From contig CAVRNW010000045.1 of NCBI GenBank assembly GCA_963722665.1, positions 1 to 51,981 on the forward strand: 51,981 bases of DNA, read 5' to 3'. The notes under the pieces were generated by a model. That model saw only the letters and a program-made list of their open reading frames with translations. It was not told where the DNA came from and did not search any database. Of the stretch, positions 16,773-26,339 are shown piece after piece (positions within the stretch are counted from its first letter, which is position 1; each line of letters starts with the position of its first letter). The stretch comes from Site-B1 sp963722665. GTDB lineage: Bacteria > Bacteroidota > Bacteroidia > Flavobacteriales > Flavobacteriaceae. A program made the translations under genes and the position numbers.

Positions 16773-16852
16773 TGTCATTCCTGCGAAGGCAGGAATCTTA
16801 TTAATTTAAACTAAATTTATTATTATGGATTCCTGCCTTCGCAGGAATGACA
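16773..16852. repeat. 25-bp perfect inverted repeat, TTCCTGC-type intergenic element
   Basis: TGTCATTCCTGCGAAGGCAG(GAATC) at 16773-16797 is exactly reversed at 16828-16852, with a 30-base AT-rich centre. Each arm can also fold alone (CCTGC-GAAG-GCAGG). It is an 80-base small mobile or REP-like element between divergent transcription boundaries. Confidence 0.75.
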
Positions 16853-16863
16853 ATTATTCTTAA

Positions 16864-17409
16864 TTAATGTATTTCTTCATCCAAATGAATCAAAGCAAAA
16901 ATGGCATAATTCACCATATCCTGATAATTTGCATCAATACCTTCACTGACTATGGTTTTTCCGGCATTATCCTCTATTTGCTTAACACGTAATAATTTTT
17001 GCAGGATTAGATCTGTTAAAGATGACACTCTCATTTCTCTCCAGGCCTCACCATAGTCATGATTCTTATCTTGCATTAGTTGTTTGGTAATATTCACTTG
17101 CTTATCATATAATTCAATAGATTCTTCAACACTAAGATCTGGTTGCTCCACTACTCCTTTTTCCAACTGTATCAATGCCATGATACAATAATTAATTATC
17201 CCAATAAACTCACTCACTTCATCTTCTTCTATCTTTCTAACTTCGTTTTGCTGCAGACCCCGAATCCTTTGCGCCTTGATATAAATTTGATCCGTCAATG
17301 ATGGTAATCGTAAAATCCTCCATGCGCTACCATAATCTTTCATTTTTTTGATGAACAGACTTCTACACGTATTGATTATTTGATCGTATTGTTTTGAGGT
17401 GTTTTGCAT
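16864..17409 (-). CDS. DUF1599-domain protein (two repeats)
   Basis: 181 residues built of two homologous halves: KMKDYGSAWRILRLPSLTDQ (about 22-41) and KNHDYGEAWREMRVSSLTDL (about 118-137), each followed by a Lys/Arg-rich IYIKAQRIRGLQ / ILQKLLRVKQIE stretch and an INYCIMALIQLE / VNYAIFALIHLD stretch. DUF1599 is widespread beside folP in Bacteroidota. Here it is divergent from folP with 73 bp between. A nucleotide-related role has been proposed for the family; I see no catalytic residues that prove it. Confidence 0.85.
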   Translation of the reverse strand: MQNTSKQYDQIINTCRSLFIKKMKDYGSAWRILRLPSLTDQIYIKAQRIRGLQQNEVRKIEEDEVSEFIGIINYCIMALIQLEKGVVEQPDLSVEESIELYDKQVNITKQLMQDKNHDYGEAWREMRVSSLTDLILQKLLRVKQIEDNAGKTIVSEGIDANYQDMVNYAIFALIHLDEEIH

Positions 17410-17482
17410 GAATTAGATTGAATTTTCCGTAAATTTCGCATAAATTAATCGAATTAAAAAACTTAATTATACCTAAATAATT

Positions 17483-18310
17483 TTGACAAAATCTATTAAC
17501 TGTAAGGGACAATTGATTGATCTTTCTACTCCAAAGGTAATGGGAATTTTAAACCTCACCCCTGATTCTTTTTATGATGGTGGCATTTATAAAAACGAAC
17601 AGGACATAATCAACAAAGTGGAGATCATGATTAATGAAGGAGCAACATTCATTGATGTGGGAGCCTACAGTTCACGTCCTAAGGCAGTTCATATTAGTGA
17701 AGATGAGGAATTAAAGAGAATCATACCTGTATTAAATTTAATTATTAAAGAATTTCCTGAAGCTTTGATATCAGCTGATACTTTCAGAAGCACTGTTGCA
17801 AAAAAATGTATTGAAGCAGGAGCCTGCATGATCAATGATATTTCTGCCGGTAAAATGGATGGTGACATGCTAAAAACCATTGCGATTTTGCAAGTGCCTT
17901 ATATCATGATGCATATGAAAGGAACCCCTCAAACAATGACAAAACAAGCTCAATATGGCAATCTGATAAAAGAAATACTATTTTATTTTTCGGAAAGAAT
18001 TGCGGAGGCAAGGCACTTGGGAATTATAGATTTGATAATTGACCCAGGATTTGGATTTTCAAAGACAATTCGTCAAAATTATGAGCTGCTTGATGAACTA
18101 GATCATTTCAATATTTTAGAACTGCCAATGCTAATTGGAGTTTCAAGAAAGTCGATGATTCATAAACCTTTGAATATTAGTGCCCATGAAGCTCTTAATG
18201 GCACATCTATCCTGAATACAATTGCCTTGCAAAAAGGCGCATCCATTATTCGAGTGCATGATGTCAAAGAAGCTATGGAATGCATTGAATTGACAAATCT
18301 TTTAAAATGA
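17483..18310 (+). CDS. folP: Dihydropteroate synthase
   Basis: 275 residues from a TTG start (17483). It condenses p-aminobenzoate with the pterin pyrophosphate in folate synthesis and is the sulfonamide target. Motifs: VMGILNLTPDSFYDGG (about 19-34), DVGAYSSRPKA, ISADTF, MHMKGTPQTM, LIIDPGFGFSKT and the C-terminal IIRVHDVKEA. Its last 4 bases overlap the next gene, so translational coupling is likely; together with cdaA this order is typical of Bacteroidota. Confidence 0.95.
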   Translation: MTKSINCKGQLIDLSTPKVMGILNLTPDSFYDGGIYKNEQDIINKVEIMINEGATFIDVGAYSSRPKAVHISEDEELKRIIPVLNLIIKEFPEALISADTFRSTVAKKCIEAGACMINDISAGKMDGDMLKTIAILQVPYIMMHMKGTPQTMTKQAQYGNLIKEILFYFSERIAEARHLGIIDLIIDPGFGFSKTIRQNYELLDELDHFNILELPMLIGVSRKSMIHKPLNISAHEALNGTSILNTIALQKGASIIRVHDVKEAMECIELTNLLK

Positions 18311-18942
18311 ATCGACTAATAACATTCATTTTTATTCTGCTAATAATTTCGTGTGGGAAAGAGAAAGTGATACAACTTCCAGAGATTTATGAAACAAATA
18401 TTATCGAGATTTTAGATGTGTCTCCTGCCTATCTTTTTTATGATGAAACTAAACCTGATAGCATTGAATTAAATAGAAAAAACCTTATAAGTACAACCAA
18501 CTGGCTTTTTAATGTTGACAAAAGATTAACTCTGGAACAAGCCATACCATCAATTATTTTGTTGCAAAATAAAAAGCGGGATGCTCAAATACACAAAAAT
18601 GAAGCAGCTAAGAACTTCTTTACATGCCATTTTAAAAAAATAAATAATTTAGGATTTATTGATTTTACCAATGTTTATTATCATGAAGAAGACATCGAAG
18701 ACTATTTAAAAAGCCAGAATCTTAAAGATTATAGAATTTGTAACATTAATTCTGATAGTATATCAATAGGAAACAGAGCTATTTCACTTGAAGCTTTGCC
18801 AGATTTAGATAAGGCAGACGCAAAGGTATTTTTAAGGTTCGACAAAAAGATGAGTTTCCAGAAATATATCAGTTATAAAGAGCACTTTATTAAATTGGAT
18901 TCTACTCAAATAAATATAGATAATGACGAGTTTATTTATTAA
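18307..18942 (+). CDS. Hypothetical lipoprotein between folP and cdaA
   Basis: 211 residues. Signal with lipobox IISC (Cys at about 17: LLIISCGKEK). The mature part is acidic and mixed (FYDETKPDSIELNRK, FTCHFKKINNLGFIDF, LEALPDLDKADAKVFLRFDK) with no domain I can name. It overlaps folP by 4 bases and precedes cdaA by 35 bp, so it belongs to that operon. A thioredoxin-like family has been noted for some lipoproteins at this place, but no CxxC is present here. Confidence 0.75.
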   Translation: MNRLITFIFILLIISCGKEKVIQLPEIYETNIIEILDVSPAYLFYDETKPDSIELNRKNLISTTNWLFNVDKRLTLEQAIPSIILLQNKKRDAQIHKNEAAKNFFTCHFKKINNLGFIDFTNVYYHEEDIEDYLKSQNLKDYRICNINSDSISIGNRAISLEALPDLDKADAKVFLRFDKKMSFQKYISYKEHFIKLDSTQINIDNDEFIY

Positions 18943-18977
18943 GGTTAATTTGTTAAATTTACCAAAATACCATTCTA

Positions 18978-19763
18978 TTGGAAATCTTTAATGACCTGTT
19001 AAAATTAAGTGTTGTAGATGTAATCGATGTCATTCTTGTAGCATTCTTACTCTACTACGTCTACAAATTAGTAAAGGGAACAGTTGCTATCAACATTTTC
19101 ATAGGTATTGTAATCATCTACTTGATCTGGAAACTGACCCAAGCCTTGCAAATGCAATTACTTAGTAATATTCTGGGAGGATTTATAAGTGTTGGTATGT
19201 TCGCCTTAATAGTTGTATTCCAGCAGGAGATCAGGAAATTTTTATTGATGGTTGGTTCCACCAATTTTGGGAGAAGACGTAAATTCTTTAATCAATTGAA
19301 ATTCCTAAAAACAGAAACGTTTACAGAAAATAATGTTGAGGCAATTATAGCAGCCTGTAACAGAATGAGCCTGTCAAAAACAGGTGCTTTAATAGTTCTT
19401 GAACGAAATAATAGTTTGGATTTTCTTACCAATACAGGAGATGAAATGAATATCACAGTCACGCAACCTATCCTTGAAAGTATCTTTTTTAAAAATAGTC
19501 CCTTACATGATGGTGCCGTAATAATTGCAAACAACATTATTAAAGCTACTCGTGTAATTCTTCCTACCAATAACGAGAAAAATATTCCTGAACGTTTTGG
19601 ATTACGTCACAGAGCGGCAATTGGTATTACTGAAAAAACTGACTCCGTAGCTTTGGTTGTTAGTGAGGAAACCGGCCAGGTTTCTTATCTTAAAAATGGT
19701 GAATTCGTTATTTTTAAAGACAATATGGAGTTAACTGATCTTATAAAAAAAGATTTAGCTTGA
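18978..19763 (+). CDS. cdaA: Diadenylate cyclase CdaA (DisA_N domain, membrane)
   Basis: 261 residues, TTG start (18978). Three N-terminal helices (about 1-80) anchor it in the inner membrane; the DisA_N domain has the catalytic DGAVII (SPLHDGAVIIANN) and RHRAA (RFGLRHRAAIGITE) motifs. It makes c-di-AMP from two ATP, which governs potassium and osmotic balance and wall homeostasis. The next gene starts 1 base after its stop. Confidence 0.93.
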   Translation: MEIFNDLLKLSVVDVIDVILVAFLLYYVYKLVKGTVAINIFIGIVIIYLIWKLTQALQMQLLSNILGGFISVGMFALIVVFQQEIRKFLLMVGSTNFGRRRKFFNQLKFLKTETFTENNVEAIIAACNRMSLSKTGALIVLERNNSLDFLTNTGDEMNITVTQPILESIFFKNSPLHDGAVIIANNIIKATRVILPTNNEKNIPERFGLRHRAAIGITEKTDSVALVVSEETGQVSYLKNGEFVIFKDNMELTDLIKKDLA

Positions 19764-19764
19764 T

Positions 19765-20565
19765 ATGAATTGCAAGAATTGTAACGATTTAATTAATGAA
19801 AAAGATAATTATTGCGCAAGTTGCGGAGGTAAAGTAATTAGAAATAGGCTAACGATAAAAAATCTACTTGAACATTTTAGTGAGCAATTCTTAAATTACG
19901 ACAACAAATTCCTTCAGACTTTCATTCATCTTTTTACAAAACCAGAAGTTGTAATTGATGGTTACATAAATGGAACACGAAAAAAGTATGTAGATGCTAT
20001 TAGTTATTTTGCCATAGCGATAACTCTTTCTGGATTGCAGTTATTCATTTTGAATAAATTTTTTCCCGGAGTAATGGATTTCTCAGCTATTAGTCGAAAA
20101 GAAACCGAAGAATTTAATAGACAAACAATGAGTTTTTTACAGGAATATCAATCTATTGTAATGATGTTCTACATTCCGTTGTACGCTCTTATGTCTAAAA
20201 TCACTTTTTTAAAAATAAAAAAATACAATTACACTGAGCACCTTGTAATATTTATGTATATACAAGCTCAAATCTCCATTATAAGTCTCTTTTATACAGT
20301 TGGTCTATTAATTTTAGGTGTTCCATTCATTGTGTTGAGTTATTTGATCATTCCTTTAATGATTGTTTATTCTGCATTTTGCTTAAAACGTTTATACGGT
20401 TTAAATTTTCAAGAAATTATATTAAGAACCCTAATATTCCTGATTATCCTTGGAGTATTTATGGTAATATTAACAATAATAATGACAGGAGCAATTTTTC
20501 TAATGGGTGGTTTTGACGAAATGATTGAAGCTAAAAAAGCGGCAAAAGAAGCCTTAGGAAACTAA
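19765..20565 (+). CDS. DUF3667 zinc-ribbon membrane protein
   Basis: 266 residues. The N-terminus has a zinc ribbon CKNCNDLINEKDNYCASC (residues 3-20), then TIKNLLEHF ... FLQTFIHLFTKPEVVIDGYINGTRKKYVDAISYF, the DUF3667 hallmark, and four to five helices. Function unknown; the ribbon probably stays in the cytosol. Start is 1 bp after cdaA; the stop overlaps the ABC exporter stop on the other strand by 4 bases. Confidence 0.85.
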   Translation: MNCKNCNDLINEKDNYCASCGGKVIRNRLTIKNLLEHFSEQFLNYDNKFLQTFIHLFTKPEVVIDGYINGTRKKYVDAISYFAIAITLSGLQLFILNKFFPGVMDFSAISRKETEEFNRQTMSFLQEYQSIVMMFYIPLYALMSKITFLKIKKYNYTEHLVIFMYIQAQISIISLFYTVGLLILGVPFIVLSYLIIPLMIVYSAFCLKRLYGLNFQEIILRTLIFLIILGVFMVILTIIMTGAIFLMGGFDEMIEAKKAAKEALGN

Positions 20566-22328
20566 GCTACTTCCTTTTTTAAGAACTGAACTTCATATAG
20601 GTTTTTATAGTAGCCATTCTCAATTTTAAGTAATTCTTTATGTGTCCCCTGTTCTACTATTTCCCCCGCATCAAGAACTATTATTCTATCCGCTTTTTGT
20701 ACCGTTGCTAACCTGTGGGCAATTATTATGGATGTTCTGCCAGATGTAATGGTATCGGTTGCATCCTGAATAAGTTGTTCGGTATAGGAATCTACAGAAG
20801 AAGTGGCTTCATCAAGTATCAAAATACTAGGATTTGTAACAAAAGCTCGTAAAAAGGATATTAATTGCCGCTGTCCAGAGGAAAGCATAATTCCTCTTTC
20901 CTTGACATTATAATTGTAGCCACCCGGCAAACTTGTAATAAAATCATGTATGCCAATTTTCTTGGCTGATTCTATTACTTCATTTTCTGAAATTTCAGGG
21001 TGGTTTAGGGTTATGTTGCTTAAAATGGTGTCGGCGAACAAGAAAACATCCTGCAATACAACAGCTATCTGGTTTCTTAAAGATGCAAGCTTAACATCTT
21101 TAATATCTATTCCATCTATGGAAATTATGCCTTTATCAATTTCATAAAACCTGTTCAACAAATTAATAATTGTCGATTTACCTGCTCCTGTGGCTCCCAC
21201 GATTGCCACTTTCTCACCTGCTTTTATATTAAATGAAATGCCTTTAAGGACTTCTTCATCCTTCACATAACTAAAGTGTACATCATCAAAAACCAGATTT
21301 CCTTTAAAATGATCTGTTTCCAATGTCCCAATATCCTCTATTTTAGCAGTTGTATCCAAAACCTTAAAAACTCTGTTTGCAGCTACCATACCCATTTGCA
21401 GTGTGCTGAACTTATCTGCTATCTGTCTTAGTGGTCTGAACAACATGGGAGTCATCATTATAAATGCAAACAAATCGCCTTGAGAAACAGTATTACTTAA
21501 TACAACATTCAATCCTCCATACCAGACTACCAATCCAACAGTTATTGACCCTGACAATTCAGCCACAGGGAAAAATATTGAATTGTACCATACTGTTTTT
21601 AACCACCCTTTTTTATGTCGTTCATTTATATCTTTGAATTTCTTGTATTCCGTTTCTTCCCTGGTGAATAACTGTAGAATTTTCATTCCCGTTACCCGCT
21701 CTTGAACGAACGAATTTAAATTTGAAACCTCTGTCCGGACTTCTTCAAAGGCCTTTTTCATGTACTTTTGAAACAATTTTGTAGCATAAAGAACTATTGG
21801 GAGCATTATAAACACAATTAAACTCAGCTTCCAATTAATATATAACATTGCTCCAAATACTACCACCATAGTAAGAACATCCTTGAATATCATGAATAAG
21901 CCCTGACCAAATATATCGGCGATCCGCTCCATATCGGTCACAGCTCTTGTTATTAATACGCCAACAGACGATGTATCAAAATACTTCATTTTAAACCTGA
22001 GCATATGGTTAAAAAGTTTAACCCGAATATCTTTAACAACACTTTGTCCCAGCCAACTTGCATAGTAAATAAACAACAATTGACACACTACCTCCAGGAT
22101 CAAAACAGCAAGCATCAATATGATATAAGGGAGAAATCCTTCAAGAGTTTGCGTAGTTATTTTTTCATCTATTGCTCTTTGTAAAATAAGAGGATTGGCT
22201 ATACTAAAAATGGATAACAATATGACCGCTGAAAAAACACCTGTAAAAACGAGCCTGTAAGGTTTTATATACTCGAAAAGCCTTTTAAAAAGACTTAGAT
22301 CAAAAATATTTTCTTTCTTTTTATCCAT
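20562..22328 (-). CDS. ABC exporter, fused permease and ATPase (MsbA/LmrA type)
   Basis: 588 residues. Six helices (to about 310), then the nucleotide-binding domain: Walker A GATGAGKSTI, signature LSSGQRQLI, Walker B ILILDEATSS and the H-loop IIAHRLATV. Half-transporters of this form act as homo- or heterodimers and export lipids or drugs. Its ATG overlaps the TAA of truA (TAATG), so the two are co-translated. Substrate cannot be told from sequence. Confidence 0.92.
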   Translation of the reverse strand: MDKKKENIFDLSLFKRLFEYIKPYRLVFTGVFSAVILLSIFSIANPLILQRAIDEKITTQTLEGFLPYIILMLAVLILEVVCQLLFIYYASWLGQSVVKDIRVKLFNHMLRFKMKYFDTSSVGVLITRAVTDMERIADIFGQGLFMIFKDVLTMVVVFGAMLYINWKLSLIVFIMLPIVLYATKLFQKYMKKAFEEVRTEVSNLNSFVQERVTGMKILQLFTREETEYKKFKDINERHKKGWLKTVWYNSIFFPVAELSGSITVGLVVWYGGLNVVLSNTVSQGDLFAFIMMTPMLFRPLRQIADKFSTLQMGMVAANRVFKVLDTTAKIEDIGTLETDHFKGNLVFDDVHFSYVKDEEVLKGISFNIKAGEKVAIVGATGAGKSTIINLLNRFYEIDKGIISIDGIDIKDVKLASLRNQIAVVLQDVFLFADTILSNITLNHPEISENEVIESAKKIGIHDFITSLPGGYNYNVKERGIMLSSGQRQLISFLRAFVTNPSILILDEATSSVDSYTEQLIQDATDTITSGRTSIIIAHRLATVQKADRIIVLDAGEIVEQGTHKELLKIENGYYKNLYEVQFLKKEVA

Positions 22329-23073
22329 TATAAGCGTATCTGTTCCGGATATTCAATTTTTGACAAATATAAGGCATGTGCAGGAACCGAATAACCTGCT
22401 TCACTTCTATTTTTTGATCTGATAATGGTATGCATATCCTGAATATCCAGTTTTCCTGTCCCAACACTTATCAATGTTCCCACAATTGCTCTTACCATAT
22501 TCCGTAAAAACCGGTCTGCTTTTATTGTGAAATGTAATTCATTACCCTTATTAATCCAATCGGCTTTCATTATCTGGCAATTAAATGTTTTTACATCGGT
22601 ATTGGTTTTTGAAAAGCATTCAAAATCATTGTATTCAAATAAAATCTTGCTGGCCTCATTCATTTTATCAATATCGACAATTCATTATTTATATAATAAA
22701 CCCTATCAGAATTAAATGCATCTTTTTCTGTACAAATCCTGTATAAATAGGTTCTGCTAATTGCATCAAATCTGGCATGGGCATCTTTTTTAACTTCAAA
22801 AATATTCTGTATAGCAATATCCTTAGGCAAAAACGAATTTAAATTATACCTTAGTTGGGCCATATCGAGCTTGGATGAATAATCAAAATGTGCAAACATT
22901 TGCAAAGCATGAACCCCGGCGTCCGTTCTACCTGCTCCAACAATTTCTATGGTCGTTCTTAACAAAGTAGTAAGAGCATTTTCCAATATTTCCTGAACAG
23001 AAACAGCATTGGGTTGATTTTGCCAACCATGATAGGCTTTACCATTATATGATAGTTCCAGGAAATATCTCAA
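22328..23073 (-). CDS. truA: tRNA pseudouridine synthase A (frameshifted in this sequence)
   Basis: Positions 23073-22660 encode the first 137 residues (MRYFLELSYNGKAYHGWQNQ; catalytic Asp in GAGRTDAGVHALQM) and 22663-22328 the rest (NDFECFSKTNTDVKTFNCQI; DRFLRNMVRAIVGTLISVGTG). The join needs a one-base loss (or two-base gain) at about 22666-22674; restored, the product is about 248 residues, the normal length. TruA makes pseudouridine 38-40 in tRNA anticodon arms. Since the rest is well conserved, a sequencing indel is more likely than gene death. The next gene overlaps by one base. Confidence 0.85.
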
Positions 23074-23099
23074 GTATTATTTTATTTTTGTTAAGAGAA

Positions 23100-23127
23100 C
23101 AAAGATAATTAGAATAAATAGTTTCAA
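23100..23127 (-). promoter_or_regulatory. Promoter of truA
   Basis: Minus strand: TTG (23125-23127), 17 bases, then TATCTTTG (23100-23107), a full TAnnTTTG; 26 bases to ATG 23073. A TATTTTTG on the plus strand at 23083-23090 may serve the divergent phosphoesterase gene. Confidence 0.65.
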
Positions 23128-23144
23128 ATCACAATATTTTATTA

Positions 23145-23636
23145 ATGAAGAAAATTCTTCTACTTTCTGATACACATGGTTATATAGGTCCTGAAATTAT
23201 CAAATATGTAAAACAGGCTGATGAGGTATGGCATGCCGGAGATATTGGTGATCTAAAGATAACCGATGAAATTAAAAAATATAAACCCTTGAGGGCTGTC
23301 TATGGTAATATTGATGATGATAAAGCACGAATGGAATTTCCTGAACACGACCGGTTTATGTGCGAAGATGTGGATGTCTGGATAACTCATATTGGTGGAT
23401 ATCCTAAACGATATGATATTAGAGTACGAGAAGAGATCAAAAAAAATCCACCTAAACTTTTTATTTGCGGACATTCACATATTTTAAAGGTTATGTCTGA
23501 CAAAAAACTTAATTTATTACATATGAATCCCGGTGCAGCAGGTAAATATGGTTTTCATAAAGTAAGGACCATGCTTCGTTTTGTGATCGACGGGAAAAAC
23601 ATTAAGGAATTGGAAGTTATAGAATTCCCATCCTAA
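23145..23636 (+). CDS. YfcE/MJ0936-family metallophosphoesterase
   Basis: 163 residues. It has the five calcineurin-like metal motifs: LLSDTHGY, WHAGDIGD, GNIDDD, ITHIGGYP and GHSHIL. Small phosphodiesterases of this kind hydrolyse phosphodiesters with two metal ions; the native substrate is unknown. Divergent from truA, and convergent with the DUF4293 gene. Confidence 0.88.
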   Translation: MKKILLLSDTHGYIGPEIIKYVKQADEVWHAGDIGDLKITDEIKKYKPLRAVYGNIDDDKARMEFPEHDRFMCEDVDVWITHIGGYPKRYDIRVREEIKKNPPKLFICGHSHILKVMSDKKLNLLHMNPGAAGKYGFHKVRTMLRFVIDGKNIKELEVIEFPS

Positions 23637-23720
23637 ATCCTTCCCAATTGGAAGGACTTTCTATACAACCCAACACTTAAAAATTCCTTTTCCTTTGGAA
23701 AGGGTTAGGGATAGTAATAA

Positions 23721-23750
23721 AAAACTCCGAAGCATATACTTCGGAGTTTT
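23721..23750. terminator. Bidirectional intrinsic terminator
   Basis: AAAACTCCGAAG and CTTCGGAGTTTT with a 6-base loop. It serves the phosphoesterase gene and the converging DUF4293 gene. Just before it (23640-23712) are two short hairpins, CCTTCC-GGAAGG and CCTTTCC/GGAAAGGG-like, of a kind repeated between flavobacterial genes. Confidence 0.85.
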
Positions 23751-23779
23751 AACGCACTAATACTACTAAGATATTAGGT

Positions 23780-24190
23780 TTATCTTAATCGATCTACAGA
23801 TTTTACAAGATCTTCATCCTTCTTGATAGCCTTATTAGCTAAAGCTAAAAATACGATAGAAAAGATAGGTAGAAGCATCCCAATACCTTTCTCAGAAACC
23901 TTAGTTTCTCCAGATAAATTTAGAGATTGATATACAAATAATCCTAGTAAAATAAAGTTTAATATTATATTTAGTCGTCCCAACACAAATTGAGATTTTC
24001 TATTTTTAAACAAAAAAATGGATATCAGACTTAATAATGCTGAACCCAAAAACAAACCAAAATACAACAGTTCATCTAATGCAAATAATTTAATATTCTC
24101 TTTTGTTGTCCATAAATGAAAAACAAAAATTAATCCTGCTGAAACAATTGCAGCTAATAATAAATATACAGTTTGAATACGTTGTAACAT
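23780..24190 (-). CDS. DUF4293 integral membrane protein
   Basis: 136 residues, four helices. Starts MLQRIQTVYLLLAAI, the DUF4293 opening, and ends LPIFSIVFLALANKAIKKDEDLV. Universally found beside rho in Flavobacteriaceae, divergent with it as here. No function known. Confidence 0.88.
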   Translation of the reverse strand: MLQRIQTVYLLLAAIVSAGLIFVFHLWTTKENIKLFALDELLYFGLFLGSALLSLISIFLFKNRKSQFVLGRLNIILNFILLGLFVYQSLNLSGETKVSEKGIGMLLPIFSIVFLALANKAIKKDEDLVKSVDRLR

Positions 24191-24386
24191 GCTTCGTTAA
24201 AAAACTGGACAAAAATAATGGTTTCTTTTATAAAAACATACTTAATATATTAAAATAATATTGTATTATTGCAATAGTAAAGTAGTTCTATTCAAGGTAT
24301 TGCTTTATGAATTCTTCTGAATAAGATTAATTTTAATCTACTGAAAATACATATTCAAATTATAACCCAACGTTCAAAACAAATCA

Positions 24387-25982
24387 ATGTTTGAGATTTC
24401 ACAGTTAAAAGAAAAAAAGCTTTCCGAATTACAGGATATAGCAAAAGAATTAAAAGTACCTAAATATCGTACCTTAAAGAAATTAGATCTAGTATATCAA
24501 ATCCTGGATTATCAGGCTGCAAACCCAAAAGCTGTTGCCGAGGTTGTTAAACCAACTCAAAAACCAGAACAAAAAAAGCCAGTACAACGGGTTCAAAAGC
24601 CAAGACAAAATCAGCCACAGGCTAAAACACAGGCTAAAACACAAGCTTCTGCTAAAAGAACAGAAGAGCCTAAAAAGGAGAACCAAAATCAGCCAAGAGC
24701 CAACAAGCCTAATAAAGTTGAAAGGCCGGCACCTAAACATACAAACAAGGCACAAAACATCAATCCTAATCAGCAGAGAAAGGATAGTCATCAAAAAGGT
24801 AATCGTGCCGATGGAAATAACGGCAATAAGGATAACCGAAACAGATACAGAGAACCGGATTTTGAATTTGATGCCATCATTGAAAGTGAAGGCGTTCTGG
24901 ATATCATGCAAGATGGTTATGGGTTTTTGCGTTCTTCTGATTATAATTATTTATCATCTCCGGATGATATCTATGTTTCACAATCTCAAATTCGTTTATT
25001 CGGATTAAAAACAGGAGACACAGTATTAGGTCATGTTCGTCCACCTAAAGAAGGCGAGAAATACTTTCCTTTAATTAAAGTAAGTAAAATAAATGGCCAG
25101 AATCCTGATGTTGTTAGTGACAGAGTGTCGTTTGAGCATCTTACACCTTTATTTCCACAGGAAAAATTCAATATTGCAGAAAGACAGAGTACCATTTCAA
25201 CACGAATAATGGATTTGTTTGCACCAATAGGAAAAGGACAACGTGGTATGATCGTTTCGCAACCTAAAACGGGAAAAACAATGTTGCTAAAAGATATTGC
25301 AAACGCCATTGCTGCTAATCATCCTGAAGTTTATCAAATGGTCCTTTTAATTGATGAACGTCCGGAAGAGGTCACAGATATGCAACGAAATGTTAGAGGT
25401 GAAGTTATTGCTTCAACTTTTGATAAAGAAGCCCATGAACATGTTAAAATTGCCAATATTGTTTTGGAAAAAGCCAAACGATTAGTAGAATGTGGTCACG
25501 ATGTAGTCATCCTGTTAGATTCAATTACACGTTTAGCCAGAGCATATAACACAGTTCAACCTGCTTCAGGAAAAATATTAAGTGGTGGTGTTGATGCTAA
25601 TGCCCTGCATAAACCAAAACGTTTCTTTGGTGCAGCACGTAAAATTGAAAATGGAGGTTCATTAACCATCATTGCGACGGCTTTGACTGAAACCGGTTCA
25701 AAAATGGATGAAGTTATCTTTGAAGAATTCAAAGGGACAGGTAATATGGAATTACAACTTGATAGAAAAATCTCTAACAGAAGAATATTCCCTGCTATCG
25801 ATCTCACTTCATCAAGTACACGTCGTGATGATTTATTACTGGATGAAAGCACCATTCAAAGAATGTGGGTAATGCGAAAGTATTTAGCTGACATGAACCC
25901 TGTTGAAGCAATGGAATTCATAAATGATCGCTTTAAACAAACTAGAAATAATGAAGAGTTTTTAATCTCAATGAACGGATAA
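24387..25982 (+). CDS. rho: Transcription termination factor Rho with disordered insertion
   Basis: 531 residues against about 420 in E. coli. The N-terminal SAP-like helical part (1-52: LSELQDIAKELKVPKYRTLK) is followed by a Gln/Asn/Lys-rich disordered segment (about 54-155), then the RNA-binding cold-shock fold (GVLDIMQDGYGFLRSSDYNYL) and the ATPase: SQPKTGKTMLLKDIANAI (P-loop), LLIDERPEEVTDM and the Q/R loops around DSITRLARAYN. Bacteroidota Rho proteins are known to have such insertions, which can promote condensate formation. It ends at a strong terminator hairpin. Confidence 0.96.
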   Translation: MFEISQLKEKKLSELQDIAKELKVPKYRTLKKLDLVYQILDYQAANPKAVAEVVKPTQKPEQKKPVQRVQKPRQNQPQAKTQAKTQASAKRTEEPKKENQNQPRANKPNKVERPAPKHTNKAQNINPNQQRKDSHQKGNRADGNNGNKDNRNRYREPDFEFDAIIESEGVLDIMQDGYGFLRSSDYNYLSSPDDIYVSQSQIRLFGLKTGDTVLGHVRPPKEGEKYFPLIKVSKINGQNPDVVSDRVSFEHLTPLFPQEKFNIAERQSTISTRIMDLFAPIGKGQRGMIVSQPKTGKTMLLKDIANAIAANHPEVYQMVLLIDERPEEVTDMQRNVRGEVIASTFDKEAHEHVKIANIVLEKAKRLVECGHDVVILLDSITRLARAYNTVQPASGKILSGGVDANALHKPKRFFGAARKIENGGSLTIIATALTETGSKMDEVIFEEFKGTGNMELQLDRKISNRRIFPAIDLTSSSTRRDDLLLDESTIQRMWVMRKYLADMNPVEAMEFINDRFKQTRNNEEFLISMNG

Positions 25983-26002
25983 AAAAACTAATTAGAACAA
26001 AT

Positions 26003-26037
26003 AAAAAAGCCTTGAATGACTCATTCAAGGCTTTTTT
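26003..26037. terminator. Bidirectional intrinsic terminator between rho and rpsT
   Basis: A 17-base stem AAAAAAGCCTTGAATGA / TCATTCAAGGCTTTTTT with a 1-base centre. It gives T runs in both directions. Confidence 0.88.
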
Positions 26038-26058
26038 ATTAAGTGCTTTAAAAATCTT

Positions 26059-26310
26059 TTATAACGCAGCAATATGCTTTGCCAAACCAGACTTTATATT
26101 CGCTGCTTTATTATCATGAATAACATTTGTCTTAGCTAATCTATCTATCATAGAAGCAACTTCAGGAAACATTTTCTCAGCATCCTTTTTTACAGTAATA
26201 TCACGCAATTTCTTAATTGCATTACGAGTTGTACGGTGTTGATATCTGTTTCTAACACGTCTTACTTCGTTACTTCTAATTCTTTTTAAAGCTGACTTAT
26301 GATTTGCCAT
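26059..26310 (-). CDS. rpsT: Small ribosomal subunit protein bS20
   Basis: 83 residues: MANHKSALKRIRSNEVRRVR, RNAIKKLRDI, and the C-terminal VIHDNKAANIKSGLAKHIAAL. It binds 16S rRNA early in 30S assembly. The length is normal; it follows tRNA-Glu on the same strand. Confidence 0.97.
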   Translation of the reverse strand: MANHKSALKRIRSNEVRRVRNRYQHRTTRNAIKKLRDITVKKDAEKMFPEVASMIDRLAKTNVIHDNKAANIKSGLAKHIAAL

Positions 26311-26339
26311 TATTTTATTTTTTCTAATTATCTAAATTG

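Noticed and set aside
24489..24911. Hydrophobic open frame opposite the disordered part of rho
   Set aside because: An antisense reading of Gln/Lys codons yields Leu/Phe; there is no support.
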